Shown here: in pieces, positions 52,301-64,000 of the stretch
Layout of the letters: each line of letters opens with the position of its first letter
Position numbering within the stretch: the stretch's first letter is position 1
NCBI GenBank assembly: GCA_022266195.1
Contig: WHVY01000003.1
Span: 806,001 to 870,000, forward strand
Length of the DNA: 64,000 bases
Direction: 5' to 3'
From: Tetranychus cinnabarinus
Taxonomy: Eukaryota > Arthropoda > Arachnida > Trombidiformes > Tetranychidae
Program-made: the position numbers and the translations under genes
Notes under the pieces: model-generated
The model's database searches: none
The model's input: only the letters and a program-made list of their open reading frames with translations
Told to the model about the DNA's origin: nothing

Positions 52301-54021
52301 AACAAGTTGATCATTTTCGGAGTAACAGTCAGTCTTCATTCCTAATGATGTGCGACATATTACGTCAAAAGTAAACCGATGAACATTTTCAACAATGTTG
52401 ATGGTAAAAGGTTCATCTGTAGGCACTTCTTCTGGTCTAAGATGGGAAATGTAATTATTGACACAGTCGTCTATTACATCTGATATTGGTGGGGAATTGA
52501 CCTTAAATCGACTTAAAAGGGGTGAAATTGTTTTACGAGATCGGCGCCAAGATTCTCCACCGATAGCAAACAATGAATGTCGTAATGGATCAACATCCAA
52601 GACCAATGGTTCACGATCTTGGAAAGCTTTGTGGACGGATATTTTTTTCAATATATGAACATCATTAATGACCAAGTGACATCTATTTGGTGAATAATAG
52701 CCAAAAATATTGCCATATTGGTCAATCCAATCGTTCATCACTTCATGAGGTAACTTATTGTCAAGTGGTTGCCGCAAATCCCAATAATTACCAACCAATA
52801 GATTAGGCTTAGGACCTTCAAATGAGAGAACCAGGGAATAATGAATTAAAACACTGAAGTACTCAGTAACTTATACAAATTTCGTGTTCGCGCATTGGGT
52901 TAACCATTTTAAAATCATTTTCATCTATTATTCAATTTTTCCAGTCAAAAAAGCTATAATAGCAAGTCAAATTTAACAGAAAACGATTTCCCTGGATAAT
53001 TAATAAGCTTAATCTCTTAAATATTACGAAGTCGCCCTTGCTTTTTGAAGATGCGAAAATGTCTTGTCTTATGTATATTGTAACTAACATTTTACTGACT
53101 TATTTTGAGCCATTTGACAATAACTACCTAATGATTCTGGTAAAGTTGACTCGCTGATTTAACTTTTGGTGCTAAAATTTGAGTAATTTTGGTTAAATAA
53201 TTAGAAAATTAGATTAAATGATTCCCGAATGTCAAATCCAATAGGTGGCGCCAACACGAAATTGCTCTGTAATTTGATTTATATTTTGATTATTTGGAAG
53301 GAATGTGACAAAGACAGAACCATTTGACTTGCCTGTAAATAAAATATTAGAGTCAAATACATAACCCGGTCTTGGGAAAGATTGAAGTTAACAGAATTAA
53401 GTTGATTGTAACTATTATCATCGACAGTATGTTACACTAGATTAATGGTGAAAATGAAGGAAGTATAAAAAACATGGTTTATCAAGGTCACATGTTATTA
53501 AAATGTATTTATGGGCATTACTGGTCAAGCGAGGTTTAATCTCAAGTTAACGTGATCAATGGGATGAGTTGAATCAATTTATAATTTCTTAAGCAGACAA
53601 AGTTATTGAAAATCATTTTAAAGGGGTTGATATTGATGGACAATTGAAATAGGAATAACTTGTCAGCCTATTAAAACTTGCAAAGCAAATTTTGTGAAAA
53701 ATAAACCTAAGAAATTATGAAAAAGGACAAAAAAACTCTTTTCCGTAAGAATCATGAATCTGAGAGATTAAAGGGTCAAACGGTCAAAGACAGAAAGAGT
53801 TCTTAAAGGAATTAGCAATTGGTAATAGCAAATGATTAGAGTCAAAATCCTTGTTCCCTAAATTATTAATAAGTTGAAAACAGTAACATAAAAACTTCAC
53901 CAATCTTACCTTTAATCCCTTTCCTGGTAAATGTTTGAAACAGCTGATATTTTCTGTAAATCCATGCAATCGATGAGCCAATTATGTATGCAAAGAATAC
54001 TTTTACACAAAACATTAACAT
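49348..54021 (-). CDS. cytochrome P450, CYP3-clan-like, complete
   Basis: A haem-thiolate monooxygenase, membrane-anchored in the ER, probably oxidising xenobiotics or endogenous lipids. Exons on the - strand: 54,021-53,910, 52,815-52,030, 50,327-50,173, 50,112-49,913 and 49,570-49,348. Phases agree, giving 491 residues, the normal P450 length. Visible parts: N-terminal anchor (residues 3-20); proline hinge GPKP (38-41); C-helix WRRSR (W127, R131); I-helix AGFEAT (308-313); K-helix ESLR (355-358); PERF motif (FDPERFSPDNR); haem loop PYGFGGRTCLG with ligand C436. The usual I-helix Thr (AGxET) is Ala here, with a Thr one position later. The ATG at 54,021 was chosen as the first in frame. CYP3-clan placement is by overall resemblance and needs a tree. 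Confidence 0.93.
50328..52029 (-). other. P450 intron (1.7 kb)
   Basis: Donor G|GTAAGA after the AEEKLTQQEFT segment; acceptor TTTTGTTTAG before the I-helix exon. No nested gene seen; the frames inside are low-complexity. Confidence 0.85.
52816..53909 (-). other. P450 intron (1.1 kb)
   Basis: Donor AAAG|GTAAGA after the membrane anchor; acceptor ATTTGAAG, a weaker AAG-type site, before GPKPNLLVGNYWD. Nothing recognisable inside. Confidence 0.8.
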
Positions 54022-57000
54022 ATCGACACCTAATTGAAGATCAACTCTAATTACATTTGTTGACAAATTTGAAACAATTTTATTTTCCTATTTATGGACA
54101 CATTTTAACTTAACCGTAGTTTTGACAATTTAATAGGAGTTTAATTAAACGCAATTGTTGTCACTGGGTGCCCTAGGTATTCACAAACCCAAAACGAGCA
54201 AAATTTCCTAATTAATCAGTCACTTAATTGGCAAAAAAATTAATTTAATTTAGCCGATGCAAAACACTTTGGAGTCGCATGATAAATACATAGTGACACC
54301 TTTTGATGCAAAAATGAACAAACGAAAGTGGAAAAGTAAAAGCTGCTTTTTAAGTGATCTTTATTTAAGATTCATAACATTCATCAAGTTATAATCTTTT
54401 CAGAGTAGATTCAATCAATTATTATTCATTAATGTTACCAACTTGATTAGTTAAACTTACAAACACTTAATCTGTGGCAACTTTTTTCTTGAGTCTCCAA
54501 CAATGTTTCAAGTACACCTTAAACCTTACAAATTGTTAGCCAAATGTTAATCTACTGACGGATTTTCCTTTGCACAAATGTCGATGTTCCCGGAATAAAT
54601 GGATACAATGAAGGAATCAAGCTGACACTAAACATTAAATCACTCACACTTTGTCATTATTTTTCAAATTAATGGTCAACAATTTAATCTTCATGTTATC
54701 AAAAATTGCGTTTCTATGTGAACATTGATCCGGCGGAAAATTCAAAAATATTGTCTCTCAAATGAAAGGATCAAATCTTATTTTTAACAATTAGCTATCT
54801 TGAATATCAGGTTTCTTTGTGATCCAATTTCATTATTTAATAAAAGAAGTGGACTGAGCCAGCAACAATCAACTAATTTCATGTATTTTCAGGTTAACCT
54901 TTCAATTTTCACTGAATTTTCTGGTCTTCATCATTTCACCAATAAACCTTAATCGCCGTTTAATCTGAATCTTTACATCTTCAGACAATACAGAATAGAT
55001 TAGCTTGAAAAGCTCATTTTTCCCCATTTTCATCATTTATTTATACTTTATTTTGTATTCTTATGTCAGCCTAATTTATGGATGTAAACATGTTGTCAAA
55101 TCTGTTTCAATATTAAATGGCACCAATAATGGTTATTACAATTTTAACCTTTACTTGAATCTGGTGAAATCAATATTGATTGAACACCAAACCTGGAAAC
55201 AAATTAAATTGAATAACCTTGTGTTGGACAAGAATAAGAAATTGAAAAAGTCATGTTTAATGATGAATGGATTCATAAGCAATAACTCAGCAAGGTTAAT
55301 CTGAAAATTGAATTTGAAACGTTCAATTATAATTTGATTTTTTCACCATTTTCAGTTATTGATTGACCATTTTCAATGGACTCAACAAACCTTTCCTTTG
55401 ATTTGTTGTTAGTAAGTTTGAGTTTACAATTACATGAAAATAACATAATTTGTCTTCCATCATTGAATTGTAATCTAAATCAAGAAAAATGAATGTGAAT
55501 TTGCTTTTTAGATTCACTAATATTGAACGGTCTAAATAACCTTGATTAACAAGATACATGACTTTAATTGTTGGAGTAAATATTAAACGCATTGTACCAT
55601 AAATCAATTAACCTTACAAGTTATATTGACCAAAATTGATAACATGAAGTCTGTATTAAAAATGGTAAATTGTAAAGCAATTTTAGCTTTAATTTCCCAA
55701 AATTAAATGCTCAATATTTATGAGAGGGAAACAATTTAGTCGACAATCAACAAACTCTCATTTAACTATCAACAATAACTTCCGATTTTGATTTTCCTTG
55801 GAAATGTTCACCTGAGTGGCTTTTTGTTTCCAATCTTATTAATTAATCTACAATAAAATGAATCAAGTTCAATCTCATTCTAAATTGATTGTACCATTAA
55901 AATTAACAATTAATGAACCTTTAATCTTTTCCCTAAAGGTTAATATGCTGTTAATACATGTACTTGGTCAAGTTACCATGTTGAGAGATTACGTTACATT
56001 GAACTATAAAATGTTGAATGTTATTTCAACTTTATTGAGTAAAATTGAGTGAAATTGATCAAAATCAGTATTTAGTTTATTTTCGAGAGCAATTGTTGAT
56101 TTATTATCGGGTAAATACGTCCATTAGAGCAAATCGATTGTGTTTAATTTGTTTAAAATTGGTGGCAACAAAAGAGCTCAAAGATTGGACTAGAAAGTTA
56201 TGGCGTCAAACTAGTGACTCAACCTGGCTCCATGCCGGATGGGTTAGGCCTCCATTGCCTTCAACCTTGTTTTTGTTGCTCAGTTTCATCAATTGGAGAC
56301 ATTTTATCATTGTTTAAATTGTTACTCCTATAACTGTCGTGTTGATTATTAATTTAATCATTATTGTGTGTTTTGCCCAGCAAGAAAGAGACCAGAAGAG
56401 TTAAGGTTGAGAGGAAGAAAAGAATCTCATCTGGTTAAAACTGTTTTTTTTCATCTTGTTTTGTTGTTGACTTCAAAGTTGAATTTTCATTTTATAATGG
56501 TAAGTCCAATTTTTTTTTCTTACTGTCAAATCTAATTGTAACTGTACTCAATATTTGCCAAACTTACTAAGTTTCTAACCTTCCACCTTCTTTCTCCTCA
56601 TTTACCTGTTTATTTGATGACCTAAAAAGCCTTGCCCTTGCTCATAACTTCTTACTTTTTTTCATCATTATTTTCATCTTCTTCATTTTTTTTTATTTCT
56701 TTTATACTTTCCCAGGTAAATTTTCACCGGCCTCATTCTGAGTTAATGTATTCATTGAATCTGGTAGTCACAATCCTTTCCACCATTCTTGACAAGTTAG
56801 TCAATTAGCTGGCTGTAATAGTTGGTTAATTATATTGGTAAATGACCTTGTCTCATTACTTTATCTTTTTGAGCAATTTTTTACTTTGTTCAACAATCTC
56901 ACCTTCACCTGTAAAGTTTCTTGCCACTTGTGTTTGTATTTTTTGTGTCCTTTATCTTCATCATTTTCAACATCACTGTCGTTACTGATCACTTTTTTGT
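54022..57000. other. intergenic between the P450 and the DOMON-b561 gene
   Basis: The two genes diverge here, so both 5' flanks should lie in it. No confident gene. A possible 5' non-coding exon of the downstream gene ends at ATG|GTAAGT near 56,497, with an acceptor-like CCCAG at about 56,716. A GC-richer block at about 56,160-56,290 carries only short open frames and is unexplained. Confidence 0.5.
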
Positions 57001-58335
57001 ATGGTTCACGTAAAAATGGTTAAATTGTTGATCTCGTTGGTCTGTTCTTTTTTCCTTTATGTCACCACAGTCTCTGGTCAAGAAAGTCCCTCTAAAAAGT
57101 GTATCAATGGGGAAAAACTTTGTTTCGGATTACCAGCTGGTTGTGCGACTTCATCTACTTTTGACTGTACAATGTTGGTTCTCATAAGTGCTAAAGCTAA
57201 TCAAGAGCATGGTCTAGATGTTGATGTTTATGGTCAAGGTTCGCCCAATACTTATTATGCTGTTGGCTTTGTACCAGAAAAGGGCATGTCTGGTGCAACT
57301 GTTGTTCATTGTGATTATAACCGAGACTCAACGGTTTCAGTCGGTGAAGGTATTACTGAAGGATATAGTTTTATACCAATCTCTGATCGAACGCTGACTC
57401 AAACAACTTCAGCTGGATTATCAAATGGTGAAATCCACTGTCACTGGACTCATAGACCCAGAGGAATTGTCGATTCGTCTTCTAGCATTCCTTTCAACGT
57501 CAAGAATCCCTATTATGTACAACTTGCTTATGGACCTTTAAGTAATGGTGCGGTTCGCCGTCATACTACAAGATCAATTACCGATACCACAATCAACCTT
57601 CGATCAGTTGGTGTTGTCTCTTCAAGTTCAACTCTTCCTGTATTGATTCGACTTCATGGTTCTTTAATGACCCTTGCATGGCTATGTTTAGTCAGCATTG
57701 CTATGGTCATTGCTCGTTACCACAAGGAAACTTGGAGAGATGAAACTATTTGTAATGTAAAAGTTTGGTTCGCTTTGCATAGAGCTCTTATGGTTTCCGC
57801 GCTTTCTTTAGCCACCATTGGAATGATCTCAATATTTGTCCATGTCAAAGGCTGGAGGGCAGATTCGCCGCATCAATATCTCGGAGTTATCGCCAATATA
57901 TTAATGTTTTTACAACCTTTAGGAGCGTTATTCCGACCAGCCCCAGATCACCCTAAACGCATTTTTTTCAACGTAATGCATTTTCTTGGCGGTAATGTTG
58001 CCCATACCCTTGCCATATTCGCTTTATTCTTCGTACTCAGCCTTTCTTCTGTCACATTATCTAAAGTTTACATTTGGACTCTTGCCGTTTTTCTGGCTGT
58101 TTACATCTCAACTCATTTAATACTCCAATTTCATCCACACCTCTTGTCCAGCCTCAACATAATTGCTGACATTCAACTGACTGATCTTAAAAATGAAGCC
58201 AACAACCAACCATCATCTCCTGTGATTATGGCCATTGAAAAATCAAAAAAACGGGTATTAAGTATCTTCATCGGTCTAGTCATTGTTATAAGTATCACTA
58301 TGATTATCTTGATAAACAAAGGTAGTCCGTTTTAA
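57001..58335 (+). CDS. DOMON / cytochrome b561 membrane protein (ferric-chelate reductase 1-like)
   Basis: A single-exon 444-residue protein. Family role: transmembrane electron transfer through two b-haems, reducing ferric iron or another extracellular acceptor. A signal peptide (about 1-26, ending VSG-QESP) is followed by an extracellular DOMON-type domain (about 45-190) with several cysteines. Five or six membrane helices then form the b561 domain (about 213-385). Candidate haem-ligand histidines are H219 (RLHGSLM), H260 (FALHRALM), H291 (SPHQYLG) and H327 (NVMHFLGG). An additional hydrophobic segment at 420-438 ends in a short tail. No reeler domain precedes the DOMON, so it is shorter than vertebrate FRRS1. 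The ATG at 57,001 is the first in frame; M6 is an alternative. The lack of introns contrasts with neighbouring genes. Confidence 0.85.
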   Translation: MVHVKMVKLLISLVCSFFLYVTTVSGQESPSKKCINGEKLCFGLPAGCATSSTFDCTMLVLISAKANQEHGLDVDVYGQGSPNTYYAVGFVPEKGMSGATVVHCDYNRDSTVSVGEGITEGYSFIPISDRTLTQTTSAGLSNGEIHCHWTHRPRGIVDSSSSIPFNVKNPYYVQLAYGPLSNGAVRRHTTRSITDTTINLRSVGVVSSSSTLPVLIRLHGSLMTLAWLCLVSIAMVIARYHKETWRDETICNVKVWFALHRALMVSALSLATIGMISIFVHVKGWRADSPHQYLGVIANILMFLQPLGALFRPAPDHPKRIFFNVMHFLGGNVAHTLAIFALFFVLSLSSVTLSKVYIWTLAVFLAVYISTHLILQFHPHLLSSLNIIADIQLTDLKNEANNQPSSPVIMAIEKSKKRVLSIFIGLVIVISITMIILINKGSPF

Positions 58336-59711
58336 TAACTCCATTGCTATTTATCCTTTTTATAATATTTTACTTTTGATTTATTACAAATCACTCATTA
58401 TTTTGTTATACCTCTTGTCACTACTCGCAAGCAAAAATCTGGCTTAACGATTGTTAATTACTCTGATCAATCTCATTCTTTTACAAACAACGAATCTTTT
58501 TTTCAACAAAATTGAGCACAACCTCGACAATAAATAGCCAAAGATTGTCAAGGAAATATTTTCTTTAAAATACTTATTGAAACTCTTTTCTTCAAAAGTT
58601 CCCTATTATCATGCATAATTTATTGGAATAATGTTGTAATCAATTATTTTAGCCATTATATTTTATGTGCTACCACTGTCATGACTGTAATGTGTTTAAT
58701 TAATCAAGCAAATTAACGCAATATACTTAATACGCGTCTCTACTTGTTATTGATTTATCACAAATTATAATCAAACTAATAAATTCACGATTGAAAGTCT
58801 AATCTCTAAAGCTGCGTAATTTTTAAGTCATTTCTCGTTGATTCACATGAATTAATTTCTAGTAATTAAGTTTATATTAAACTCATACGACTTATATTAC
58901 ACAGTCACAAGCATTATAAGGTGTCAGTATGAAAGAGTAATGTAATTTGCACATGCTAATAGCATGATGGTTCATCACTTTATTGTATTTATGATTAATA
59001 TACTCAACCTTGGGTCTTAATCATGAATACTTTTCAATCTTCACATCGTACATCGAACATTAAACTGACGCGAATCAAGTACTGAATGGCTTTTGATTCA
59101 AAAGAAGACACAGAAACAAATTAATGACAATTGAAAACATTAAAAAGTGACAAATGATAAGGAAATTTTTTATAATCAAAATATTGGCGATGACTTGTAG
59201 AGCCATCTATAAAATTCAAATCACATTAAGATTTTAAAAGTTATTTTGATTAACAATTGAAATGATTGCAATTTGATGGATTTTTTGTCAAAGAATAATT
59301 TTAATATAATTTAGTCTTGAACCGATAAAGTTCATTATTAATTTAACCAATTAAAATTAAGAGAGATCACAAAATATGCTGTGGCACAGAATTTCAATGA
59401 CTTGCTTCGATAAATTGTATTTGGTGGATCAATGGAATCGGTGAGCCAATCTGATTTAACGTTTGATTATTTTATCAATGGATGAAATTTTGGTAAGCTT
59501 AGGATGGAGGAGTCATTATGCGTTGATGATTCAATAAAATGGTTAGCAAATTGATTGGAGCGAAGCGAGTAAAAATTATTGTCGTTTCATTCAAACAAAA
59601 ACAGCTTAATTATGAATCTAATGCGCACATAAAAAATTGTATCAATTGAAAGCACAAGATTGAGTAGCAGTTTAATTTTTGAAACATTCAACTGGTTCGT
59701 TGAGTAACTGA
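58336..59711. other. convergent intergenic region
   Basis: Lies between the 3' ends of the + strand DOMON-b561 gene and the - strand SLC66A2 gene. Apart from UTR sequence and the AATAAA at 58,529, nothing recognisable. Confidence 0.7.
58529..58534 (+). terminator. AATAAA polyadenylation signal of the DOMON-b561 gene
   Basis: Canonical hexamer 194 nt after the stop codon, a reasonable 3' UTR length. Confidence 0.45.
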
Positions 59712-61386
59712 TTATTTAACATGATGACTTGATGTTTTGCTACGCATTGAAGGTAAGTTGTAGATGAGAATTTGTAAAGCTATAATGAAATCGATGGTTA
59801 ATTGAATAAGACCACAGACTAGGAACTGAATCGGTGATTGGTTAATAATGAAGTAACCTGTTTTATAAGAGTCTCCAAGAGTCCAAAGCAGAACCATCTG
59901 TTTGCTTAAGCCTTCAGTCGACTTTTTTTGATGATTTCGTATTAATTGTGGTGAAGCGAGGAGTGCTTCAGTTAACATAGCTGCATAGCCGATTGTTTCA
60001 ACAAAATAAGGATTGTCTATCAGCATAAACATTAACAGTCCCACAATCACAGTAAACGAAGCAATAAATTCAACATATGAAGTAAAATCAGTCCAATCCC
60101 AGAAATACTTGAGATCAAAATCTGTATACAAAAAAAATGAGTAGAAGTGACAAGTGTTAATAGAAAAAAAGGAGAAAATAAAAAGGTGAGTAATGTTAGA
60201 GTGACAATTGTTTAGTTTAGAGGAATTGTTTGTTTCAATGAAAAATTAATCAATCAGAAATAAATAATGTAGATATGGTGCAAGCTGAAATGGATAAACA
60301 CTTAAATTGGAAAAATGAGACAAGTTATTAAATGCTATGATGTATTGAACAGAGATTTACGTTGCTAGTAATACAGTTAACATTGAAAAGAGTATGAGAC
60401 GTGACATACCCCAGAATCGGTGCATCAACTGTGGATCATCCTTGGTTACTGTCGAGTTATTATCGTCTAATTAGGTAAGAAAAGCATGTTAGTTGGAGAT
60501 GATTGGGAATAAGGACAGTGATAATGGGAGAAAGGAAATGGTAGAAAAAATAGAGAAAAAGAAAGTTAACACCATATGTTAGTAAGAATTGTGACAGAGA
60601 AAATTAAACAACACCATGGGAAATTGAATTATTGGGAGTTAAGAGTTAAAACCATTAATAATTTGATGGATAGTGAGTTAGATTTGTTAAAATAGGAATT
60701 AAAAAAAGTAAAAGCAAGTGTATTTAAAAAAATAATGAGGTACCTGTTTGCTGTGTTGCTGTAAAGCTAAACCTATTGATAAAAAAACGGACAAAAGGTT
60801 CTAGAATATGAGAGATGCAAGATGATAATATAAAATATATAACAAATAAGTTGATCAGAAATCAAAAATGAATTTTAAATAATAATCCTCAATGAACCAT
60901 CAGCAGCTAATTAAAAGTAAAATAAGAACTCGAATGCGATCAAGTCATGATTTACTAACCAAAAAAGTAGCGAGTCTTGACTGGAACTAGCAGATTTTTG
61001 GTCTTCATTCGAACACAAATTTCAATCATGGCAAACATAACAGCCACCATGATGATACTTTGCAACAATAATGGAGTCTCAAATTGTTTACCAAACCTGG
61101 AAAATGGAAAAGATAAATTTACATTAAAAATTTATACTTGCAATGATTGACTGAAGAAACAAGTCGAAAAATAAAGAAAGCATATTTACCAGAAGAATAT
61201 CCGAAGAATGTTGGCAATTAGAAGAACCAAACAAACAAATAATGAGAATCCATCGGCATTTTCAGTCCGCCTGATATCAAAATACTGTGGTATATAAGGA
61301 ATGATACCACCAAAGATAATACCAACGGAAGCTAAAAATCCAGCAAATTTAGTCAAAGGAGTAGGTATTTCTTTAACATTAGCCAT
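59712..61386 (-). CDS. SLC66A2: SLC66A2 (PQLC1) PQ-loop transporter
   Basis: A seven-helix PQ-loop protein of the family that includes lysosomal amino-acid exporters; SLC66A2 relatives act in endosome/TGN membranes. Exons on the - strand: 61,386-61,190, 61,096-60,960, 60,758-60,744 (15 nt), 60,466-60,410 (57 nt) and 60,121-59,712. All phases fit, giving 271 residues. First PQ motif: P33-Q34 (IIPYIPQYFDIRRTENADGF). Second: P193-Q194 (LLASPQLIRNHQKKSTEGLS). The block FFW-FGKQFETPLLLQS crossing the first intron and DFDLKYFWDWTDFTSYVEF are characteristic of SLC66A2. The two short exons encode only a hydrophilic loop insert (ATQQT and DDNNSTVTKDDPQLMHRFW). Both are phase-1 symmetric, so either could be skipped without breaking the frame; exon 2 joined to exon 5 gives YFF-DFDLKYFW. 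Confidence 0.93.
60744..60758 (-). CDS. SLC66A2: 15-nt microexon of SLC66A2
   Basis: CAACACAGCAAACAG between a TTTACAG acceptor and a GTACCT donor. With the split codons from both sides it reads ATQQT-D. A larger version starting at the upstream ATAG would put the next exon out of frame, which favours the 15-nt form. Inferred from splice signals and phase only. Confidence 0.55.
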
Positions 61387-63580
61387 CGATTAAAAGACAA
61401 TCACATAAGTTTACCACCATCCCAAAATCATGTATGCACACAATCATAATCCTTTAAACATCCCGTATTACAATGAGAAGGATACAGAGAACGAGAGAGA
61501 AATAGATTCAGAGTGCGTGTGAGAAACAATGAGTTGATAGATGTCAATTGACAAAACAAGCCACAGTGAAGAGAATGTAAAAGAAAGAAAAAAAGAAGCA
61601 GTAATTAACCAGAATGAAGATGTGTGATTACGTTGACTATCAATAGGTTGACATTGTTGATTGGATGCTTTCGTTTCACTTAAAACAACAACAAGCAATA
61701 CATTATTGCCTCATCCATCAGCTGGAAATGGATAAAGGGAAGGGAAAGAAAGGGAATGAGAACGTGATTCACAAAACGAAATCTGTTAGTTGTTTGCTCA
61801 ACTATACGAGTGAATGATAACTTATAATGACAACTACTTAATTCTTAATCAAGCAATAAACACAAATTAAAATCAATCAATATATTATCATGATATGAAA
61901 AAGGATAAAAATTGATAAATATTTCCAAAACACTTGTAAATCAAAGATTGAGAGCCATCTGCAATTTAAATTGTTAACAACTTAAACAAAAAACTTGCGA
62001 TTGTATCAAGTCTGCTCAAAAGATGCCGCTAGGAACTAATAGATGAACCCACAACCAGAAACTCCAGATGAAACAATTTGAAGTTCAAATTTTGAACCAG
62101 ATTAAAGCTAACTTGGTTTAATTAAAAAATCAGCCGTCTGATGTTCAATGGTTTCATCATGCTTTTCAATGTCTGGTTGAATCTGTGAATTGAAACGAAA
62201 CTGGATAAGCTAATTGTTATCAGTTTGTTTGAATAAGCCGAACAGCAATAAGCTCAACTGCATTTTTATATCCAAATCTGGTTTAAGATTTCAATAGCAA
62301 GCTCTCTCTTTTTGAGCTTAAATTTTAATCAAATTTTTTCTTACGTCATGATTAGACTCACCCTTCTAGTTAGGGCATTCATCATGATCAAGAAATGTGA
62401 ATCAGTTTACAGAATAATGAACAACAAAAAAAACAGACTCACAAGAAGAGGATGATGAAGGTTGAATAAAATGAAGAGAGTTGTTAAAAACCTTAGAACC
62501 TGTTGGCGGTTTTGAAGGTAACTTTTATTATAACAATTTTCACTTGACTTAGGTAAACCGGTTTTGTTTAAAGCAAAGGTCGAGACCAGCTTAGGACCTT
62601 TTTTTTTCATCAAACAAATTCAAACCCACCAACCCAATGTGACTGACTTTTCTTACTTTTCTTCTTCTTTTTGCTTCTTCTCCTTCTCCTTCATCTTTCA
62701 TGCTACCGGTAATTATATGATGATGATGAGAGACTTTCTTAGCCACAAAAATGAACTAATTTCATGGCCATTCAATGGTATTTTTGTTGTACTTTTGTTG
62801 TTTTTTTTCTGGTAACTTTCTAGTTTCCATTTACCAAGAACCAAATCTTGAGTTGACTAAACCTTAAATCTTGGTTTCACAATTCAGCAGCAACTTACCT
62901 TTGATAAATTATAATTGGGTTAGTCTAAATTAACCAGATTCTCGAGTAAACCCATACTGATTTGGGTTCAATATCAGTCTATGTAAAACATCTTACATCT
63001 TGTTAGCTCTATAGATTGGACAATAGGTTTGGTAAACGGTTAAGGCTGTCATTAAAATGATGATTCACTGGTAATCTTTTCCAGACATGATCAAGTCTTG
63101 ATCAAGGCACGATTAAAAAAATTGATTAAAAATTGATTGGAATTTTCCTTTCTTATTCATTTTTGTTTCCTTAAAATATGCAACAGCTTTGATGAATAAA
63201 AGCACAATCTGTTGGTTGATTTCCAAAGCAAAAATACACTGAATTTGTTAGCGACTCAAAGACTAAACACTCATCTAACAACCTTGAATTATTTAGGGAA
63301 AAAGATGGTTTAGTTCAATGTCACTGAACTTGGATTTAAAGAAGCAAATTGCTAATCGTTTTTTAATAGCTATATCCATGTTAAATATTATCCAGATTTT
63401 TGAACAACAGATTAATTATTAAACCAAAGTTAAAAGTATACCTCGTTAACCAGAAAATAAAATATATTTTCATTTGCCAATAACCAGAAACATTCAATAT
63501 TAATGATTGCTGCCTCAATAATCATTAAAAATCCATAATTTGCTACTTTATACTCTTCATTTTCACCTTTTTATTGTCAT
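61387..63580. other. region upstream of SLC66A2
   Basis: 5' flank of SLC66A2 and beyond. The - strand frame at 61,468-61,698 is AT/TC-rich and is not convincing as a gene. No other feature seen before the inverted repeat at 63,581. Confidence 0.65.
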
Positions 63581-63903
63581 TATACAGCCGCGAAAGAAAA
63601 GTTTGACATAGTTACCATTAACTTAGCGCATATACAATCGTATCTAAGCACAATCAGCAAATCAATCTCTAACAGTATCATTGTTGTTTAATTGTTTGAC
63701 TATCGATTGTCTTAGGATATGTAATCAGGTAAGAGAGATTAACCTTAAGTGTGATAAAAACTTACAATAAATGGCAATCGATGGTCAAACAATTAAACAA
63801 CAACGATACTGTTAGAGATTGATTTGCTGATTGTGCTTAGATACGATTGTATATGCGCTAAGTTAATGGTAATTATGTCAAACTTTTCTTTCGCGGCTGT
63901 ATA
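63581..63903. mobile_element. MITE-like snap-back element (129-bp inverted repeats, 65-bp spacer)
   Basis: The left arm 63,581-63,709 and right arm 63,775-63,903 are reverse complements over 129 bp with three mismatches (about 98%). The ends read TATACAGCCGCGAAAG and its complement, so each end is TA-TA-CAGCCGCG, consistent with TA target duplication as in Tc1/mariner-derived MITEs. No coding capacity. The high arm identity suggests recent insertion or recent fold-back formation. The transcript would form a long near-perfect hairpin. Superfamily assignment is inference from the ends. Confidence 0.75.
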
Positions 63904-64000
63904 AATATTGTTGATTGTATTCAGATGGAAAACTGATAATGAAATTGTTTGATTAGTGATAAAATGATTCAGTTGAAACTAAGTTTGTGAAAATTTCTTT

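Noticed and set aside
56045..56317. + strand 90-codon frame upstream of the DOMON-b561 gene
   Set aside because: No recognisable family and no in-frame connection to the downstream coding exon; kept only as an unexplained GC-richer block.

Overview
This is AT-rich (roughly 30% GC) eukaryotic DNA with spliceosomal GT-AG introns. It is almost certainly arthropod nuclear sequence: it carries a spineless/AhR orthologue with the arthropod-style PAS-B sequence and a nervy/ETO-family orthologue. The low GC, the many ATC/GAT and TTC microsatellites, the mix of short (about 60-120 bp) and multi-kb introns, and a CYP3-clan-like P450 would fit an acariform mite. That placement is inference, and another arthropod is possible.

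Layout, left to right. (1) 1 to about 26.2 kb, + strand: spineless. Six exons were reconstructed, in phase, from the second half of PAS-A (10,632) to a 43-nt exon at 26,200. The bHLH exon and the first half of PAS-A are not visible and probably lie left of the window. Introns of 1.2, 9.4 and 2.2 kb make most of this stretch non-coding. (2) 29.4-30.9 kb, - strand: a secreted protein with a complete six-cysteine NRF domain and a Pro/Ser-rich tail, with no acyltransferase part found. (3) 36.2-38.8 kb, - strand: a nervy/MTG-family co-repressor with NHR2, NHR3 and MYND. The five exons form a closed 350-codon frame that lacks the usual N-terminal TAFH/NHR1 domain. (4) 38.8-49.3 kb: a largely empty gap holding a Grainyhead-like site cluster and an isolated GC-rich + strand exon at 41,473 whose splice phase fits the last spineless donor. 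(5) 49.3-54.0 kb, - strand: a complete five-exon, 491-residue cytochrome P450. (6) 57.0-58.3 kb, + strand: an intronless 444-residue DOMON/cytochrome b561 ferric-reductase-like membrane protein. (7) 59.7-61.4 kb, - strand: a complete 271-residue SLC66A2 (PQLC1) PQ-loop transporter in five exons, one of them a 15-nt microexon. (8) 63,581-63,903: a 323-bp near-perfect snap-back inverted repeat, a MITE-like element with TA-type ends.

The genes do not form an operon or shared pathway. Spineless and nervy are both developmental transcription regulators embedded in large non-coding territory, while the right third is denser with metabolic and transport genes. No tRNA, rRNA or CRISPR is present, apart from a degenerate tRNA-like motif inside a small inverted-repeat element near 19.8 kb.
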